From NCBI RefSeq assembly GCF_000171615.1, contig NZ_ABFU01000021.3:1176-65175 (forward strand): a stretch of DNA of 64,000 bases. Reading direction: 5' to 3'. Shown here piece after piece: positions 1-11,101 of this stretch (positions are counted from its first letter, which is position 1; every line of letters begins with the position of its first letter). The notes beneath the pieces are model-generated. The model made no database searches. It was not told the origin of the DNA and worked only from the letters and a program-made list of their open reading frames with translations. The DNA comes from Bacillus coahuilensis m4-4. GTDB lineage: Bacteria; Bacillota; Bacilli; Bacillales; Bacillaceae_K. The position numbers and the translations under genes were made by a program.

Positions 1-64
1 CTCCTTTATCTCTACTATTATACCAGAACTAGGGATAGTCTTGATTGCGCTTTCAGTATATTAA
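1..64 (+). CDS. C-terminal end of a membrane protein (partial), possibly the MprF/UPF0104 flippase part
   Basis: Only the last 20 codons are inside the window, ending at TAA 62-64. They encode a hydrophobic tail (IIPELGIVLIALSVY), which fits a final membrane helix. The next gene is the cytosolic synthase half of an MprF-type protein, so this may be the end of the flippase half, either as a separate gene or as one MprF broken by a frame error near the A-run at 63-68. The frame used by the downstream gene is also open back to base 1, which keeps the fused-gene reading possible. Identity is inferred from context only. Confidence 0.35.
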   Translation, partial: SFISTIIPELGIVLIALSVY

Positions 65-120
65 AAAACAGGATTTTGTGCTATTCTAATAATTGCAATC
101 TAACGATGAGGAGGAAAACA

Positions 121-1236
121 TTGAACAGCATTGCCATTATTTTCATTTTATTCGTTGTCTTAGTTGAACTTCCTTCATTAAAACGTAGGTCCATTGAGAG
201 GAATGACATATGTTATCAAGAGACGACACGTTTTCTTCAGCAATATGGAGGAAATCATGTGTCTCATCTGCTTTTTACGATGGATAAATTGGTCTATTGG
301 ACCAAGGATCGACAAGCTATGATCTTATACCAGAAAGTCGGCAAGACATTCATAGTGTTGGGTGATCCTATTGGGAGAGAAGAGTATCTTTCCGGCGCTA
401 TTAAAGAATTCATTGACTTCTCAATAGAAAAGAAACAAAAAATAGCTATCTATCAAGCATCGGCTAACTATATTGATCTATATCGTCAACATGATTTTAA
501 TACGGTCAAAATAGGGGAAGAAGCAGTTGTACCATTACCTGATTTTAGTTTGAGTGGAAAGAAAATGCAAAATCTAAGGTCAAGTCGTAGTAAATTTGAA
601 CGACTCGGCTACTCATTTTCCTTTGTATCTCCACCATTTGATGAAGCATTCATCCAAAACCTTAAAGAAGTGTCCGACTCCTGGTTAAATGGTCGTAAGG
701 AAAAAGGTTTTTCTGTTGGGTATTTTTGTGAAAGAGCACTAACAAATTTTCATATAGCCGTGTTAAAAGATGAACAAGGATCAGTTGTTGCGTTTGCCAC
801 GCTTTCTTATTACCGCCAAGAAAAGAAAACATATGCTACTATTGACTTAATGAGATATAAGAACAGTTGTCCAAACGGGACGATGGATATGCTATTCTTG
901 TCTATTTTAGATTGGTGCAAAGTCAGAGGGTTCGAAACATGTAGTTTAGGAATGGCTCCATTGTCCAATACAGTTAACGAAATGGACGCAGCATCTCGTG
1001 GTGTTCAAAAGCTTGTATCATTTGCCTATCATTATGGTCATCGCTTTTATAATTTTAAAGGTCTGTATAACTATAAAAATAAATATTTTCCTAATTGGGA
1101 ACCAAGATATGTTGTTTTTCAGAAGAGCTTACTTCTTGTCTATATTCAGCTAATTTATTTAATACACCGTAATTATTTCTCTATTAATCTGCAGAGATTG
1201 AAGATTAGAGGTTTAAGAAGAAACATAGTGAACTAA
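121..1236 (+). CDS. MprF C-terminal-like (DUF2156) aminoacyl-phosphatidylglycerol synthase domain protein
   Basis: About 370 residues: one N-terminal membrane helix (IAIIFILFVVLVEL) and then a tandem GNAT-like DUF2156 domain with typical blocks such as GDPIG, LRSSRSKFERLG and a late SLGMAPLSN. In full-length MprF this domain transfers lysine or alanine from aminoacyl-tRNA to phosphatidylglycerol, lowering surface charge against cationic peptides. MprF is normally about 850 residues with a 14-helix flippase in front; here that part is absent or on a separate or broken frame. The start chosen is TTG 121 behind GAGGAGG at 107-113; a TTG at 76 lies in the same open frame. The family is fairly sure; the substrate is not visible. 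Confidence 0.7.
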   Translation: MNSIAIIFILFVVLVELPSLKRRSIERNDICYQETTRFLQQYGGNHVSHLLFTMDKLVYWTKDRQAMILYQKVGKTFIVLGDPIGREEYLSGAIKEFIDFSIEKKQKIAIYQASANYIDLYRQHDFNTVKIGEEAVVPLPDFSLSGKKMQNLRSSRSKFERLGYSFSFVSPPFDEAFIQNLKEVSDSWLNGRKEKGFSVGYFCERALTNFHIAVLKDEQGSVVAFATLSYYRQEKKTYATIDLMRYKNSCPNGTMDMLFLSILDWCKVRGFETCSLGMAPLSNTVNEMDAASRGVQKLVSFAYHYGHRFYNFKGLYNYKNKYFPNWEPRYVVFQKSLLLVYIQLIYLIHRNYFSINLQRLKIRGLRRNIVN

Positions 1237-1266
1237 AATAGGATGTGAACACATCCTATTTTTGTA
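1235..1266 (+). terminator. Rho-independent terminator after the MprF-like gene
   Basis: Perfect 11-bp stem AAATAGGATGT / ACATCCTATTT with a GAAC loop, followed by a T run. It begins at the stop codon of the upstream gene. Confidence 0.85.
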
Positions 1267-1473
1267 TACAAATATCTAGATTGAAATTTTTTGGAAGAAG
1301 CATGGGGACGGTGAAAATATAGTGATAAAATTAAACGATTACTTTCCTTATCCCTTTTGTAGAAAGGATAAATAGTTTATAATTATCAGAAAATAGTAGC
1401 TATTCTTGGGTCATAATCATTATAATAGTATAGAAAGACAGATGGAGTTTTACGAGTCAGGGGATTAACATTT

Positions 1474-1493
1474 AAGAGAGTAGCAGCTCTCTT
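1474..1493 (+). other. Leader hairpin upstream of mqo
   Basis: AAGAGAG (1474-1480) pairs with CTCTCTT (1487-1493) around a 6-nt loop, 28 bases before the mqo start and just upstream of its ribosome site. No T run follows, so it is more likely a 5' leader structure than a terminator. The rest of the 1267-1521 gap shows only weak TATAAT-like elements (near 1376 and 1415) and nothing else recognisable. Confidence 0.3.
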
Positions 1494-1521
1494 TACGAAT
1501 ATAGGGGAAAGGAAGATTTTG

Positions 1522-3039
1522 ATGAGTAGCGGACAAGAAAAAACAGATGTGATTTTAATTGGTGCAGGGGTAATGAGTGCAACACTAGGAACTTTATTAA
1601 AGGAGCTTGTACCCGAATGGGAGATTAAAGTGTTTGAAAAGTTAGGGAGTCCTGGTGAAGAAAGTTCAAATGAGTGGAACAATGCAGGTACAGGTCATGC
1701 TGCCCTATGTGAATTAAATTATACACCTGAAAATCCAGATGGATCAGTTGACATTTCAAAAGCAATAGGAGTAAACGAACAATTCCAACTCTCTAGACAG
1801 TTTTGGACTTTTTTGGTGAATAAAGGAATCATTAAAGATCCGAGTGAATTTATTATGCCATTACCACATATGAGTATGGTTCAAGGGGAAGAAAATATCG
1901 CTTTTTAAAAAGACGCGTGGAAGCGCTAACAAAAAATCCATTGTTCTATGGTATGGAATTTAGTGACCATCCTGAGACGTTAAAAGACTGGATCCCGCTC
2001 ATTATGGAAGGTCGTACATCTAATGAGCCCATCGCTGCAACAAAGATTGACTCAGGGACAGACGTCAATTTCGGTGCCTTAACTAGAATGTTGTTCGAGC
2101 ACCTACAAGATAGAGATGTTCAGGTTCATTACAATCATTGTGTGAAGGGGATGAAGCGAACAGCGGATGGATCATGGGAAGTAAAGGTAGAAGACCTAGG
2201 CGGAAAAAATATAGAATATCATACGGCTAAGTTCGTGTTTATTGGTGGTGGAGGAGGAAGCTTACCATTACTACAAAAGACAAGAATACAAGAATCTAAA
2301 CAAATTGGCGGGTTCCCAGTAAGTGGTCTATTCTTAGTTTGTAAAAACCAAGATGTGATAGATAAGCATCAGGCGAAAGTATACGGGAAAGCAAAAGTAG
2401 GTGCTCCTCCTATGTCAGTCCCTCATTTGGATACAAGGTATATTGATCATCAAAAAACGTTACTATTTGGTCCATTTGCAGGCTTTTCACCGAAGTTTCT
2501 AAAAACGGGTTCGTACTTTGATTTAATCGGTTCAGTGAAACCGAATAATATTTTTACGATGCTGGCGGCTGGTATAAAGAACATCCCGCTTACAAAGTAT
2601 TTAATCCAGCAAGTACTTCTTTCTAAAGAAAAGCGAATGGAAGAACTTCGTGAATTTATTCCAAACGCAGCTAGCGAAGATTGGGATATTGTCGTTGCTG
2701 GTCAGCGAGTACAGGTGATAAAAGACACAGAATCTGGAGGTAAGGGAACGTTGCAATTTGGTACCGAGGTAGTAAGTGCTGAAGATGGATCAGTTGCAGC
2801 TTTACTTGGTGCATCTCCGGGTGCCTCAACGGCTGTTCACGTCATGCTAGAAGTTCTAAAGCAATGCTTCCCTAGTCAGATGAAAGAATGGGAAGGAAAA
2901 ATAAAAAGAAATGATTCCTTCTTATGGAATATTACTATCGAATCACCCTGAATTTTTTGAACGGATACATGAACAAACGGCTGAATCACTAGGACTCATG
3001 ATCAAGCAACAGGAAGTAAGTCGTGTAATGGAATCATAA
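1522..3039 (+). CDS. mqo: Malate:quinone oxidoreductase (frame broken twice)
   Basis: Membrane-associated FAD enzyme oxidising malate to oxaloacetate with electrons passed to quinone, an alternative to NAD malate dehydrogenase. The N terminus has the FAD Rossmann motif GAGVMSA followed by the Mqo signature blocks [11 protein letters not shown]-like and [21 protein letters not shown]; the middle has [12 protein letters not shown] and the end GQRVQVIKD and SPGASTA. Restored length is about 505 residues, normal for Mqo. Two breaks: a T missing from the run at 1892-1896 (frame stops at 1908), and an extra A in the run near 2901-2905, after which the typical end (MIPSYG..., [18 protein letters not shown]) continues to TAA 3037-3039. 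ATG 1522 has GGAAAGGAAG in front; a TTG one codon earlier is less likely. Probably an intact gene with sequence errors. Confidence 0.9.
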
Positions 3040-3052
3040 AGTATGAATCAAA

Positions 3053-3090
3053 CAAAGCCTTTCATCTAGTATAGGATGTGGGCTTTATTT
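3053..3090 (+). terminator. Terminator after mqo
   Basis: AAAGCC..TCATC / GGATG..GGCTTT stem with small internal mismatches followed by ATTT, 15 bases after the restored mqo stop. Confidence 0.7.
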
Positions 3091-3173
3091 GCTTAGAAAA
3101 AACGTTCTTTTATTTTTGTGATGCAAAGGAAATTCCTTGTCAAAAATGGAATAGTAAAAGGGAGGGATAGGAA

Positions 3174-3707
3174 ATGCACATTTTAGAAAATCAACGTATC
3201 TATTTAGGATTATTTGAAGAGGACGACTTTCATAAAATGAAAGATTGGTATCGTTATAATCAAACCTATCCTAGGTTATTAAGCGCAGAGCCATACCGTC
3301 CGAAAACAGTGGAACAACTAAAAAAATGGATGACGGAAACATCTGAAAAAGATTATCGATTTTCAATAAGATTAAAATCTACCGATGATCTAATTGGATA
3401 CATGGAGTTAGATGATATCCTTTGGTCTAACCGAGTTGGATGGATTTCCTTAGGAATTGGTGAACTGGAGCACCGAGGGAAAGGATATGGGAAAGAAGCG
3501 ATGGACACGATCCTAAGGTATGCCTTCCATGAGCTTAACCTTCATCGCATACAGCTGACCGTGTTCTCTTATAATGAACCCGCAATCCATTTGTATGAGA
3601 AGGTGGGTTTTCAAAAGGAAGGCACATACCGACAGTTTTTAGAACGTGATGGAAACCGTCACGATATGTTACTATATGGATTATTGAAAGAAGAATGGAG
3701 AGGATAG
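3174..3707 (+). CDS. GNAT-family N-acetyltransferase (RimJ/RimL type)
   Basis: 177 residues, complete. Acetyl-CoA dependent N-acetyltransferase fold; the acetyl-CoA pyrophosphate loop is visible around residues 100-110 (LEHRGKGYGKEA, matching the R/Q-x-x-G-x-G/A pattern) and the C-terminal beta-bulge region NEPAIHLYEKVGFQKEG is typical of the RimJ/RimL and spermidine acetyltransferase branch (Acetyltransf_3). ATG 3174 follows GGGAGGGATAGG. It is a single gene between two terminators. The substrate cannot be told from sequence. Confidence 0.85.
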   Translation: MHILENQRIYLGLFEEDDFHKMKDWYRYNQTYPRLLSAEPYRPKTVEQLKKWMTETSEKDYRFSIRLKSTDDLIGYMELDDILWSNRVGWISLGIGELEHRGKGYGKEAMDTILRYAFHELNLHRIQLTVFSYNEPAIHLYEKVGFQKEGTYRQFLERDGNRHDMLLYGLLKEEWRG

Positions 3708-3721
3708 CCTCTCTATTTTTT
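3697..3721 (+). terminator. Short terminator overlapping the end of the GNAT gene
   Basis: GAGAGG ATAG CCTCTC hairpin with a T6 tail; the TAG stop of the acetyltransferase lies partly in the loop. Confidence 0.7.
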
Positions 3722-3779
3722 ATGGAAGATTTGGAAAAGTGGTATATACATACGATCGCACAAGAAAGGAGTGTTACTT

Positions 3780-6700
3780 ATGTCACTAAGATTGATTACA
3801 GGTAGAGCCGGTTCTGGCAAGACCGCAACAATAATAAAAGAAATAAAGGAGAAGTTGAAAGAAAACCCTATGGGTAGACCCATCATTTATCTTGTTCCTG
3901 AACAAATGACCTTCTTATCTGAGTATGCGCTTGTACAAGATGAAGAAATTAAAGGGATTATCCGTGCTCAAGTGTATAGCTTTACTAGACTTGCATGGAG
4001 AGTGTTACAAGATACGGGTGGAATGAATCGGTATCATTTATCAAGTGTTGGGTTAAATATGCTCATCAGAAAAATTATCACAGATCATAAGGACGAGTTT
4101 ACACTGTTTAAAAAAGCAAGTGATAAGCCAGGATTTGTGAAACAAGTAGAGGACATGCTTATTGAATTTAAACGGTATCTAGTTGAACCAGAGACCATAA
4201 TGGGGGAGACTGAATCACGCGTCCTTTCTGACAAACTACATGATTTAGAAATAATATTTCGAGAATTTGAGCTGGCTACAAAGGAAAAGTACATTGATTC
4301 TGAAGATTATTTGACCCTTCTATCTTCCTCTATTGAACGTTCAAGTTATTTAAAGGATGCAGACATTTACATAGATGGATTTCATAGCTTTACACCACAA
4401 GAGTATGCAGTGATACAAGCATTAATGGAGAGAACAAAACGAGTGACAATCGCCTTCACAATCGACAGATCTACTCAGCTTCCGTACGGGGAAACGAAGC
4501 AACTGTTTCGTATGACAGAAGAGAGCATAAGTAAAATAGAGTCAATTGCGTATAGTAGTCAAATTCAACAAGACCCAATGATTGTGTTAGACACCCAGGC
4601 TCGTTTTAAAAGTCAAACAATTGCTCACCTTGAGAGGCATTGGGAAACAAGGCCTTCTGTTCCTAGTAATGAATCATCCTATGTGACAATTGTTGAGGCA
4701 GCCAATCCTAGGGCAGAAATTGAAGGGATTGCGAGAGAAATACGCAGGTTAGCAAGAGAAGAAGGGTATCGTTATCGCGATATTGCTCTATTTTTACGGA
4801 ATAGTGCAGATTATGGTGATATTATTGAAACTATTTTTTATGATTACGATATTCCTTTTTTTATGGACCAAAAAAGGACGATGTTAAATCATCCATTAAT
4901 CGAGTTAGTCCGTTCTACGCTTGAAACCATTCATTCTCACTGGCGTTATGAGGCTGTCTTCCGCGCAGTTAAAACGGATTTGTTATTCCCATTAGATCAA
5001 TCTCCAAAAAAGCTTCGTGAAAAGATGGATCGTCTTGAAAACTATGTGCTCGCATACGGGATTAAGGGAAGTTCTTGGACCAATAAAGATCGATGGAGAT
5101 ACAGACGATTTAGAGGATTAGAGTTAACGGATAGCCCCCAAACAGACGAGGAGAGAGAGAAGGAGCACGAGATTAATGAGTTAAGACTCTTCATATCAGC
5201 ACCGATTTTACGACTTGGTCGCAGGATGAAACGTGGAAATACGGTTAGAGATTATTGTATCTCTTTGTATCAATTCCTTGAAGAGTTAGACATTCCACAG
5301 AAGCTAGAGAGGTTTGCTCAATCGGCAAATGACCGAGGAGATGTCATTGCAGCAAGAGAACATGATCAGGCTTGGAATGCTGTAGTAGATTTGCTTGATC
5401 AGTATGTGGAGATATTAGGAGATTCTAAGATATCAGTCAAAAGGTTTTCGGATATTCTGGATGCAGGAATTGAGACGATGAAATTTTCGCTTGTGCCTCC
5501 TTCTAATGACCAGGTTATCGTAGCTGACTTAGAGCTTTCTAGGCTAGCCAATATTCGAGCGGGATTTGTCATTGGAGTGAATGATGGTGTTCTTCCATCA
5601 AAGTTTCAAGACGAAGGAATACTGTCTGCTGAAGATCGGACAAGCTTCGCTAATAGGGGTGTACAACTAGCCCCAACCAGCACAGTAAAATTAGAAGACG
5701 AGGAATTTGTTGCGTATAAGGCCTTTACTACTCCGTCTGAAAGGCTCTATATATCATACGCTCTAGCAAACGATGAAGGAAAAGCGTTAATGTCCTCTCC
5801 ATACATAAAGAGGATAAATGAATTGCTTCCCAATATTCGTACTCAATTGGTTGTACAAGAACCGTCTGAATTACATGTTAAATTTCAAAAATCGTATGCT
5901 AGTCATCCTACTGTCTCAATTTCGTACGTCACGACTCAGTTGCAGCTAGGGCTAAGGGGGTACCAAGTAGCACCAGTTTGGTGGGACGTTTATAACTATT
6001 ATATGAAATCAAGTCACTATCAAGAGAAAGTACATCGTATCTTAACTAGTTTGTTCTACCAAAACCGCACAAAAAAATTATCTGAAGAGACTAGCAAAGA
6101 ATTGTATGGAGAAAGCATTTTAGGTTCCGTATCTCGTATGGAGCTATTTAATAGCTGTCCGTTCTCTCACTTTGCCTCTCACGGTTTGAAGCTAAGAGAA
6201 CGAGAAATGTATCGACTAGAAGCACCAGATATCGGGGAGTTATTTCATGGGGCGTTAAAATGGATCTCTGATATGATGAATGATCAAAACCGTTCGTGGA
6301 AGGATTTAAATAAAGCGGATTGTAGAAAGCTTGCTCAGCATGCAGTAGAAGTTCTGGCCCCTCGATTGCAAAAACAAATACTCTTAAGTAGTAATCGACA
6401 TCATTATATTAAGAGGAAACTAGAGTTGATTTTAGAAAGAGCTTCCCTTGTTTTAAGTGAACAAGCGAAGGTAAGCGGATTTACTCCAGTAGGGTTAGAG
6501 CTTGGATTTGGCCCAAATGGAGAGCTTCCGCCGTTTGCTTTTACGCTTAAAAATGGAATTAAGATGGAGCTTCAAGGACGAATTGATCGAGTGGATAAAG
6601 GTGTGAAGGATGAGCAAACATTCCTTCGAATCATCGATTATAAATCAAGCCAAAAGGATTTGGATTTAACCGAGGTATATTACGGTATATCACTTCAAAT

Positions 6701-7256
6701 GCTAACGTATTTAGACATCGTCTTAACACACTCTGAAAAGCTGGTGCAATCTAAAGGGTACCCTGGGGGTGTACTTTATTTCCATATTCACGATCCCCTT
6801 GTTAAAAGTAAGAAATTATTAACAGTAGATCAAATAGAAGAAGAAATTTTTAAAAGCTTTCGTATGAAAGGGTTGCTCCTTGGGGACCAAAATCTACTAC
6901 AGCTAATGGACGAAACATTAGAGCCAGGTGGGAAATCTCGAATTGTTTCAGCAGAACTTAAAAAAGATGGAAGCTTGTCTTCTCGCTCTAAAGTAGCATC
7001 GGAGCAAGATTTTAATGTGATGAGAAACTATATACGAAAACAATATGAACATGTAGGAAACAAGATTGTGACGGGTGTAGTGGATATTGAGCCTTACAAG
7101 CTAAAGAAAAAAGTGCCATGTCAATTCTGTTCCTACCGATCAGTCTGCCAATTTGATCAATCGTTAGAAGAGTCAGATTACCGTGTATTTACTCCATATA
7201 AACAGGATGAAGCACTTGATCTAATGAGAGAGGAGGGAAAGGGAGAAGATGAATAA
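3780..7256 (+). CDS. addB: AddB subunit of the AddAB helicase-nuclease
   Basis: 1158 residues, full length for the family. With AddA it forms the Gram-positive RecBCD equivalent that processes double-strand ends at Chi sites for RecA loading. Walker A GRAGSGKT lies at residues 8-15. The C-terminal RecB-type nuclease domain has the DYKSS motif (around residue 960), and the Fe-S staple cysteines are visible: one in NSCPF (about residue 794) and three in the late block CQFCSYRSVC (about residues 1117-1126). ATG 3780 was chosen because AGAAAGGAG sits 9 bases upstream; the in-frame GTG at 3771 overlaps that site. It overlaps addA by 8 bases, which indicates translational coupling. Confidence 0.97.
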   Translation: MSLRLITGRAGSGKTATIIKEIKEKLKENPMGRPIIYLVPEQMTFLSEYALVQDEEIKGIIRAQVYSFTRLAWRVLQDTGGMNRYHLSSVGLNMLIRKIITDHKDEFTLFKKASDKPGFVKQVEDMLIEFKRYLVEPETIMGETESRVLSDKLHDLEIIFREFELATKEKYIDSEDYLTLLSSSIERSSYLKDADIYIDGFHSFTPQEYAVIQALMERTKRVTIAFTIDRSTQLPYGETKQLFRMTEESISKIESIAYSSQIQQDPMIVLDTQARFKSQTIAHLERHWETRPSVPSNESSYVTIVEAANPRAEIEGIAREIRRLAREEGYRYRDIALFLRNSADYGDIIETIFYDYDIPFFMDQKRTMLNHPLIELVRSTLETIHSHWRYEAVFRAVKTDLLFPLDQSPKKLREKMDRLENYVLAYGIKGSSWTNKDRWRYRRFRGLELTDSPQTDEEREKEHEINELRLFISAPILRLGRRMKRGNTVRDYCISLYQFLEELDIPQKLERFAQSANDRGDVIAAREHDQAWNAVVDLLDQYVEILGDSKISVKRFSDILDAGIETMKFSLVPPSNDQVIVADLELSRLANIRAGFVIGVNDGVLPSKFQDEGILSAEDRTSFANRGVQLAPTSTVKLEDEEFVAYKAFTTPSERLYISYALANDEGKALMSSPYIKRINELLPNIRTQLVVQEPSELHVKFQKSYASHPTVSISYVTTQLQLGLRGYQVAPVWWDVYNYYMKSSHYQEKVHRILTSLFYQNRTKKLSEETSKELYGESILGSVSRMELFNSCPFSHFASHGLKLREREMYRLEAPDIGELFHGALKWISDMMNDQNRSWKDLNKADCRKLAQHAVEVLAPRLQKQILLSSNRHHYIKRKLELILERASLVLSEQAKVSGFTPVGLELGFGPNGELPPFAFTLKNGIKMELQGRIDRVDKGVKDEQTFLRIIDYKSSQKDLDLTEVYYGISLQMLTYLDIVLTHSEKLVQSKGYPGGVLYFHIHDPLVKSKKLLTVDQIEEEIFKSFRMKGLLLGDQNLLQLMDETLEPGGKSRIVSAELKKDGSLSSRSKVASEQDFNVMRNYIRKQYEHVGNKIVTGVVDIEPYKLKKKVPCQFCSYRSVCQFDQSLEESDYRVFTPYKQDEALDLMREEGKGEDE

Positions 7257-10200
7257 TATCCCGATAAAGCCAAAAGATGCGAAATGGACAAACGATCAGT
7301 GGAAGGCCATCTGGGCGAAAGACCGTGATATATTAGTGGCTGCAGCTGCAGGTTCTGGTAAGACAGCTGTCCTGGTCGAACGAATTATTCAAAAGGTTGT
7401 TGAGAAAGAACATCCAATCAACGTAGATGAGCTATTAGTTGTAACGTTTACGAATGCAGCTGCAGCGGAAATGAGACATCGTATAGGTGAAGCTCTTGAA
7501 AAAGAAATGAAGAATACACCAAATAGTCATCATCTTCGTAAGCAGTTGACCCTATTAAATAAGGCAAGTATATCTACACTCCATTCTTTTTGTTTAGAAG
7601 TGATCCGAAAATATTACTATTCCATTAATATAGATCCAGGCTTTCGTATTGCAGACGATACAGAACGCGCGCTATTAATGGATGAAGTGCTTGATGATTT
7701 ATTTGAAGAAGAATATGGCCGTGAGAATAATGATCACTTTTATCAAGTTGTGGACACATTTAGCAATGACCGTAGTGATGAGGAATTGCAGAATATGGTT
7801 CGAGTGCTTTATGAGTTTTCACGCTCTCACCCCAATCCAAATAGCTGGTTAGATGAATTGGTGAGCACGTATGACGTCCATGAAGATACCACATCAATCG
7901 ATGAGCTACCATTTATGCAGCAAATAAAAGAAGACATTATGTTGCAGCTAGAAGGTGCCCTTAATTTACTTGAACAAGGCATGAAGTTGACAAAGATACC
8001 GGGTGGCCCCGCCCCTTACGCATCTAATTTTGAAGATGATCGAGTGTTAATTGAAAGTCTATTAAGAGCATCGGAAGGGAGTTTCTCTGAGAGTTACCCT
8101 TATTTTCAAGAGTTGAAATATACTCGACTTAAGCCGTGTAAAGGGGATGAATACGACGACAGGCTTATGAAAGATGCGAAAAAAATCCGAGATCAAGTGA
8201 AAAAACAGGTAGGAAAGATACAAGATGAATTTTTCACACGCCGTCCAGAGAGCTATGTGAAAGATCTGAGGGAAATGAAGCCGCATATCTCTGTCCTCAT
8301 TGAGTTAGTAAAGAAGTTTCATGTGGCTTTTCAAGTTGTAAAAGAAGAAAAGAGTTTAGTGGATTTCTCTGATTTAGAGCATTACACATTAGAAATTTTA
8401 ACGAACCCTTACTCCAGTGAAGGACAGGCTGAACCGTCAGAAGCTGCACTATTTTATAAAGAAAAATTCAAGGAAGTACTAGTGGATGAGTACCAGGATA
8501 CGAATATGGTGCAGGAGACGATTATTGGGCTTATTACGGGTGAACAAGAAGAAACAGGTAACTTATTTATGGTTGGGGACGTGAAGCAGAGTATCTATCG
8601 TTTTAGGTTAGCAGAGCCAAACTTATTTTTAGGAAAATACAACCGCTTTACAACAGATCAAAGTGAAAGTGGACTACGTATTGACTTGTCTCAAAACTTC
8701 CGAAGTCGGAAAGAGGTACTAGAAGGAACGAACTATTTGTTTAAGCAGATTATGGGTGTAAGAGTCGGAGAAATTGAGTATGATGAACAGGCTGAGTTAA
8801 AGGTAGGAGCCGCTTATCCTGTGGAGGAAGACTATCCCGTAGAGCTTGCTCTCATTGATTTAGCTGATCAAGATACGAATGATGAGCTAAGTGAGTTAGA
8901 TGAAGAAGCCGTGTTGGATAGAGAGGATTTAGAAAAGTCTCAGCTTGAAGCCAGATACATGGCACAAAAGGTACGAAAACTCATTGATGACAAAACTCCC
9001 ATATATGATGCGAAGACGGGAACTCATCGTTCAATTGAGTTTCGTGATATTGTCATTTTACTGAGATCCATGCCGTGGGCACCAGAAATTATGGAAGAGT
9101 TTAAAAAATACAACATCCCAATATACGCCAACATTTCAAAAGGTTATTTTGATGCAACGGAAGTTAGTATAATGATCTCTCTTTTAAAAATGATAGATAA
9201 TCCTTATCAAGATATACCGCTAGCCTCTGTGTTACGGTCCCCTATAGTAGGACTGGATGAAGAAGAAATGGCGATTGTTCGACTTAGTTCTAGGGGGGCA
9301 AGCTTTTATGATGCCGTTCAAGCATTCATAAGAAAAGAATCAGAACAATACCCAAGAGCGTACAATCAACTAAAACGATTTATGGAAAAATATGAGCATT
9401 GGCGAGTACTTGCTCGTCAAAACTCACTAGCGAGTTTAATTTGGCAGCTGTACCGAGATACGGATTTTTATGATTTCGTTGGAGGTCTTCCGGGAGGAAA
9501 GCAACGTCAAGCCAATTTAAGAGCTCTTCACGACAGAGCAAGACAATACGAGGAAACAAGCTTTAGGGGACTATTCCGTTTCCTTCGTTTTGTAGAAAGG
9601 ATGCGTGAAAGGGGAGCCGATTTAGGGGCGGCAAGAGCGCTTAGCGAGCAAGAAGATGTCGTAAGACTCATGACCATTCATTCAAGTAAAGGGCTAGAGT
9701 TTCCAGTCGTGTTCATTGCGGGACTTTCGAAGCAGTTCAACTTAATGGACATGAATAAAAGCTACTTATTAGATAAAGAACTTGGATTCGCTACAAAATA
9801 TATTCATTCTGAAAAAAGAATAACGTATCCGAGTATCATTCAACTAGCATTTAAACGAAAGAAACGACTAGAAACCATTGCAGAAGAGATGAGAGTACTT
9901 TACGTTGCCTTAACCCGTGCCAAAGAAAAGCTGTATTTAGTAGGTACGGTTAAAGATTTACAAAAATCTATTGAAGCATGGAAGATGCTTACAAGCCATA
10001 GTGATTGGTTATTACCGGACTATACAAGAGCGAATGCTGTAAGTTATTTAGATTGGGTAGGTCCTTCCCTTGTTCGACACAACGAGTGTCATGCATTTCA
10101 TGATGGTCAACTTGAATTGTTATCGGAAGATATCATCCATCATCCATCATGTTGGAAAATTGAACTCTATTCAAAGGATGAATTTGAACTCATACAACAT

Positions 10201-10993
10201 CAAGAAAAAGAGCATGAAAACTGGATAGAACATGTGAAAAATGGGACGCCTGTGAATGAAGAGGTATCTTCTGAAGTGGTGGAAAGGATGAACTGGTCGT
10301 ATGTGTATAAATCAGCAACCAGCGTGAAATCGAAGCAAAGCGTTTCAGAAATAAAGCGGATATTTGAAGTGCAGCATGCAGAATCTGCGGGTAACGACTT
10401 TATAAAAAAACTTACAAAAGCCGATTATGAAGCGACCATTATTTTTACAAAAACAATCCTTAACGCCAGCAGAAGTTGGAACGGCTATGCATACCGTCAT
10501 GCAGCACGTCTCACTTGAAAAAGAGCCTTCCTATGCAGAGATAAGTGAATTAGTGCAGCGATTAGAAAGTCAAGAAATCTTAACAAATGAACAGGCGGAT
10601 GCAATTAGTGTAGAAGATATTGTAGCATTTTTTACCACACCGGTCGGGAAACGACTCCTTCATGCAGAAGTAGTTCATAGAGAAATCCCATTTAGCTTAA
10701 GGGTAAATCAATCAGAACTCGGTGTTGAAAGTGAAGAAGATGAAGGAATCCTGGTGCAAGGAATTATTGATTTAGTATTTAAGGATGAGAATGGCTGGGT
10801 GTTGGTGGACTATAAGACAGATAATATCTCGGAACGATTCCAAGGAGATTTTAATAAAGCCCTGCCCATATTAGAAAAACGGTACAAAATTCAAGTGGAG
10901 TTGTATAAAAAAGCACTTGAAGAAATTTGGAAACACACCATAGATGAGAATTATTTATTTTTCTTTGATGGTGGGTGCACCATTAGTTTTTGA
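7249..10993 (+). CDS. addA: AddA helicase-nuclease subunit (one frame break)
   Basis: Restored protein of about 1247 residues, the usual AddA size. UvrD/Rep superfamily 1A helicase: Walker A AAGSGKTAV at 33-41, motif Ia TFTNAAAAEM, motif II LVDEYQDTN, motif III/IV GDVKQSIYRFR and QNFRS, motif V MTIHSSKGLEFPVVF, motif VI VALTRAKEKLY. The C-terminal nuclease block contains VLVDYKTD. The frame breaks at the A run 10404-10410; removing one A joins the 5' part to the C-terminal frame (KRPLFLQKQSLTP, GTAMHTVMQHV). The C-terminal frame ends at TGA 10991-10993. Start ATG 7249 lies inside the end of addB. The break is in a 7-A run and the nuclease motif beyond it is intact, so a sequence error is the best explanation. 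Confidence 0.95.
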
Positions 10994-10999
10994 GTGGAG

Positions 11000-11034
11000 A
11001 CTGTCTTGCTAAATAGGGCAAGGCAGTTTTTTTA
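11000..11034 (+). terminator. Terminator after addA
   Basis: ACTGTCTTGC / GCAAGGCAGT stem (one G-T pair) followed by T7, starting 7 bases after the addA stop. It separates addBA from yisB. Confidence 0.85.
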
Positions 11035-11101
11035 TTTCACTGCTCACTTCCTCACTACTGATCGTTTTCGGGTACACTATAGTGAAAGGAGAGTGAGAAA
11101 T

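Noticed and set aside
10427-10993. Separate nuclease gene after addA
   Set aside because: It is the C-terminal nuclease domain of AddA in a shifted frame; removing one A at 10404-10410 makes one protein of normal length.
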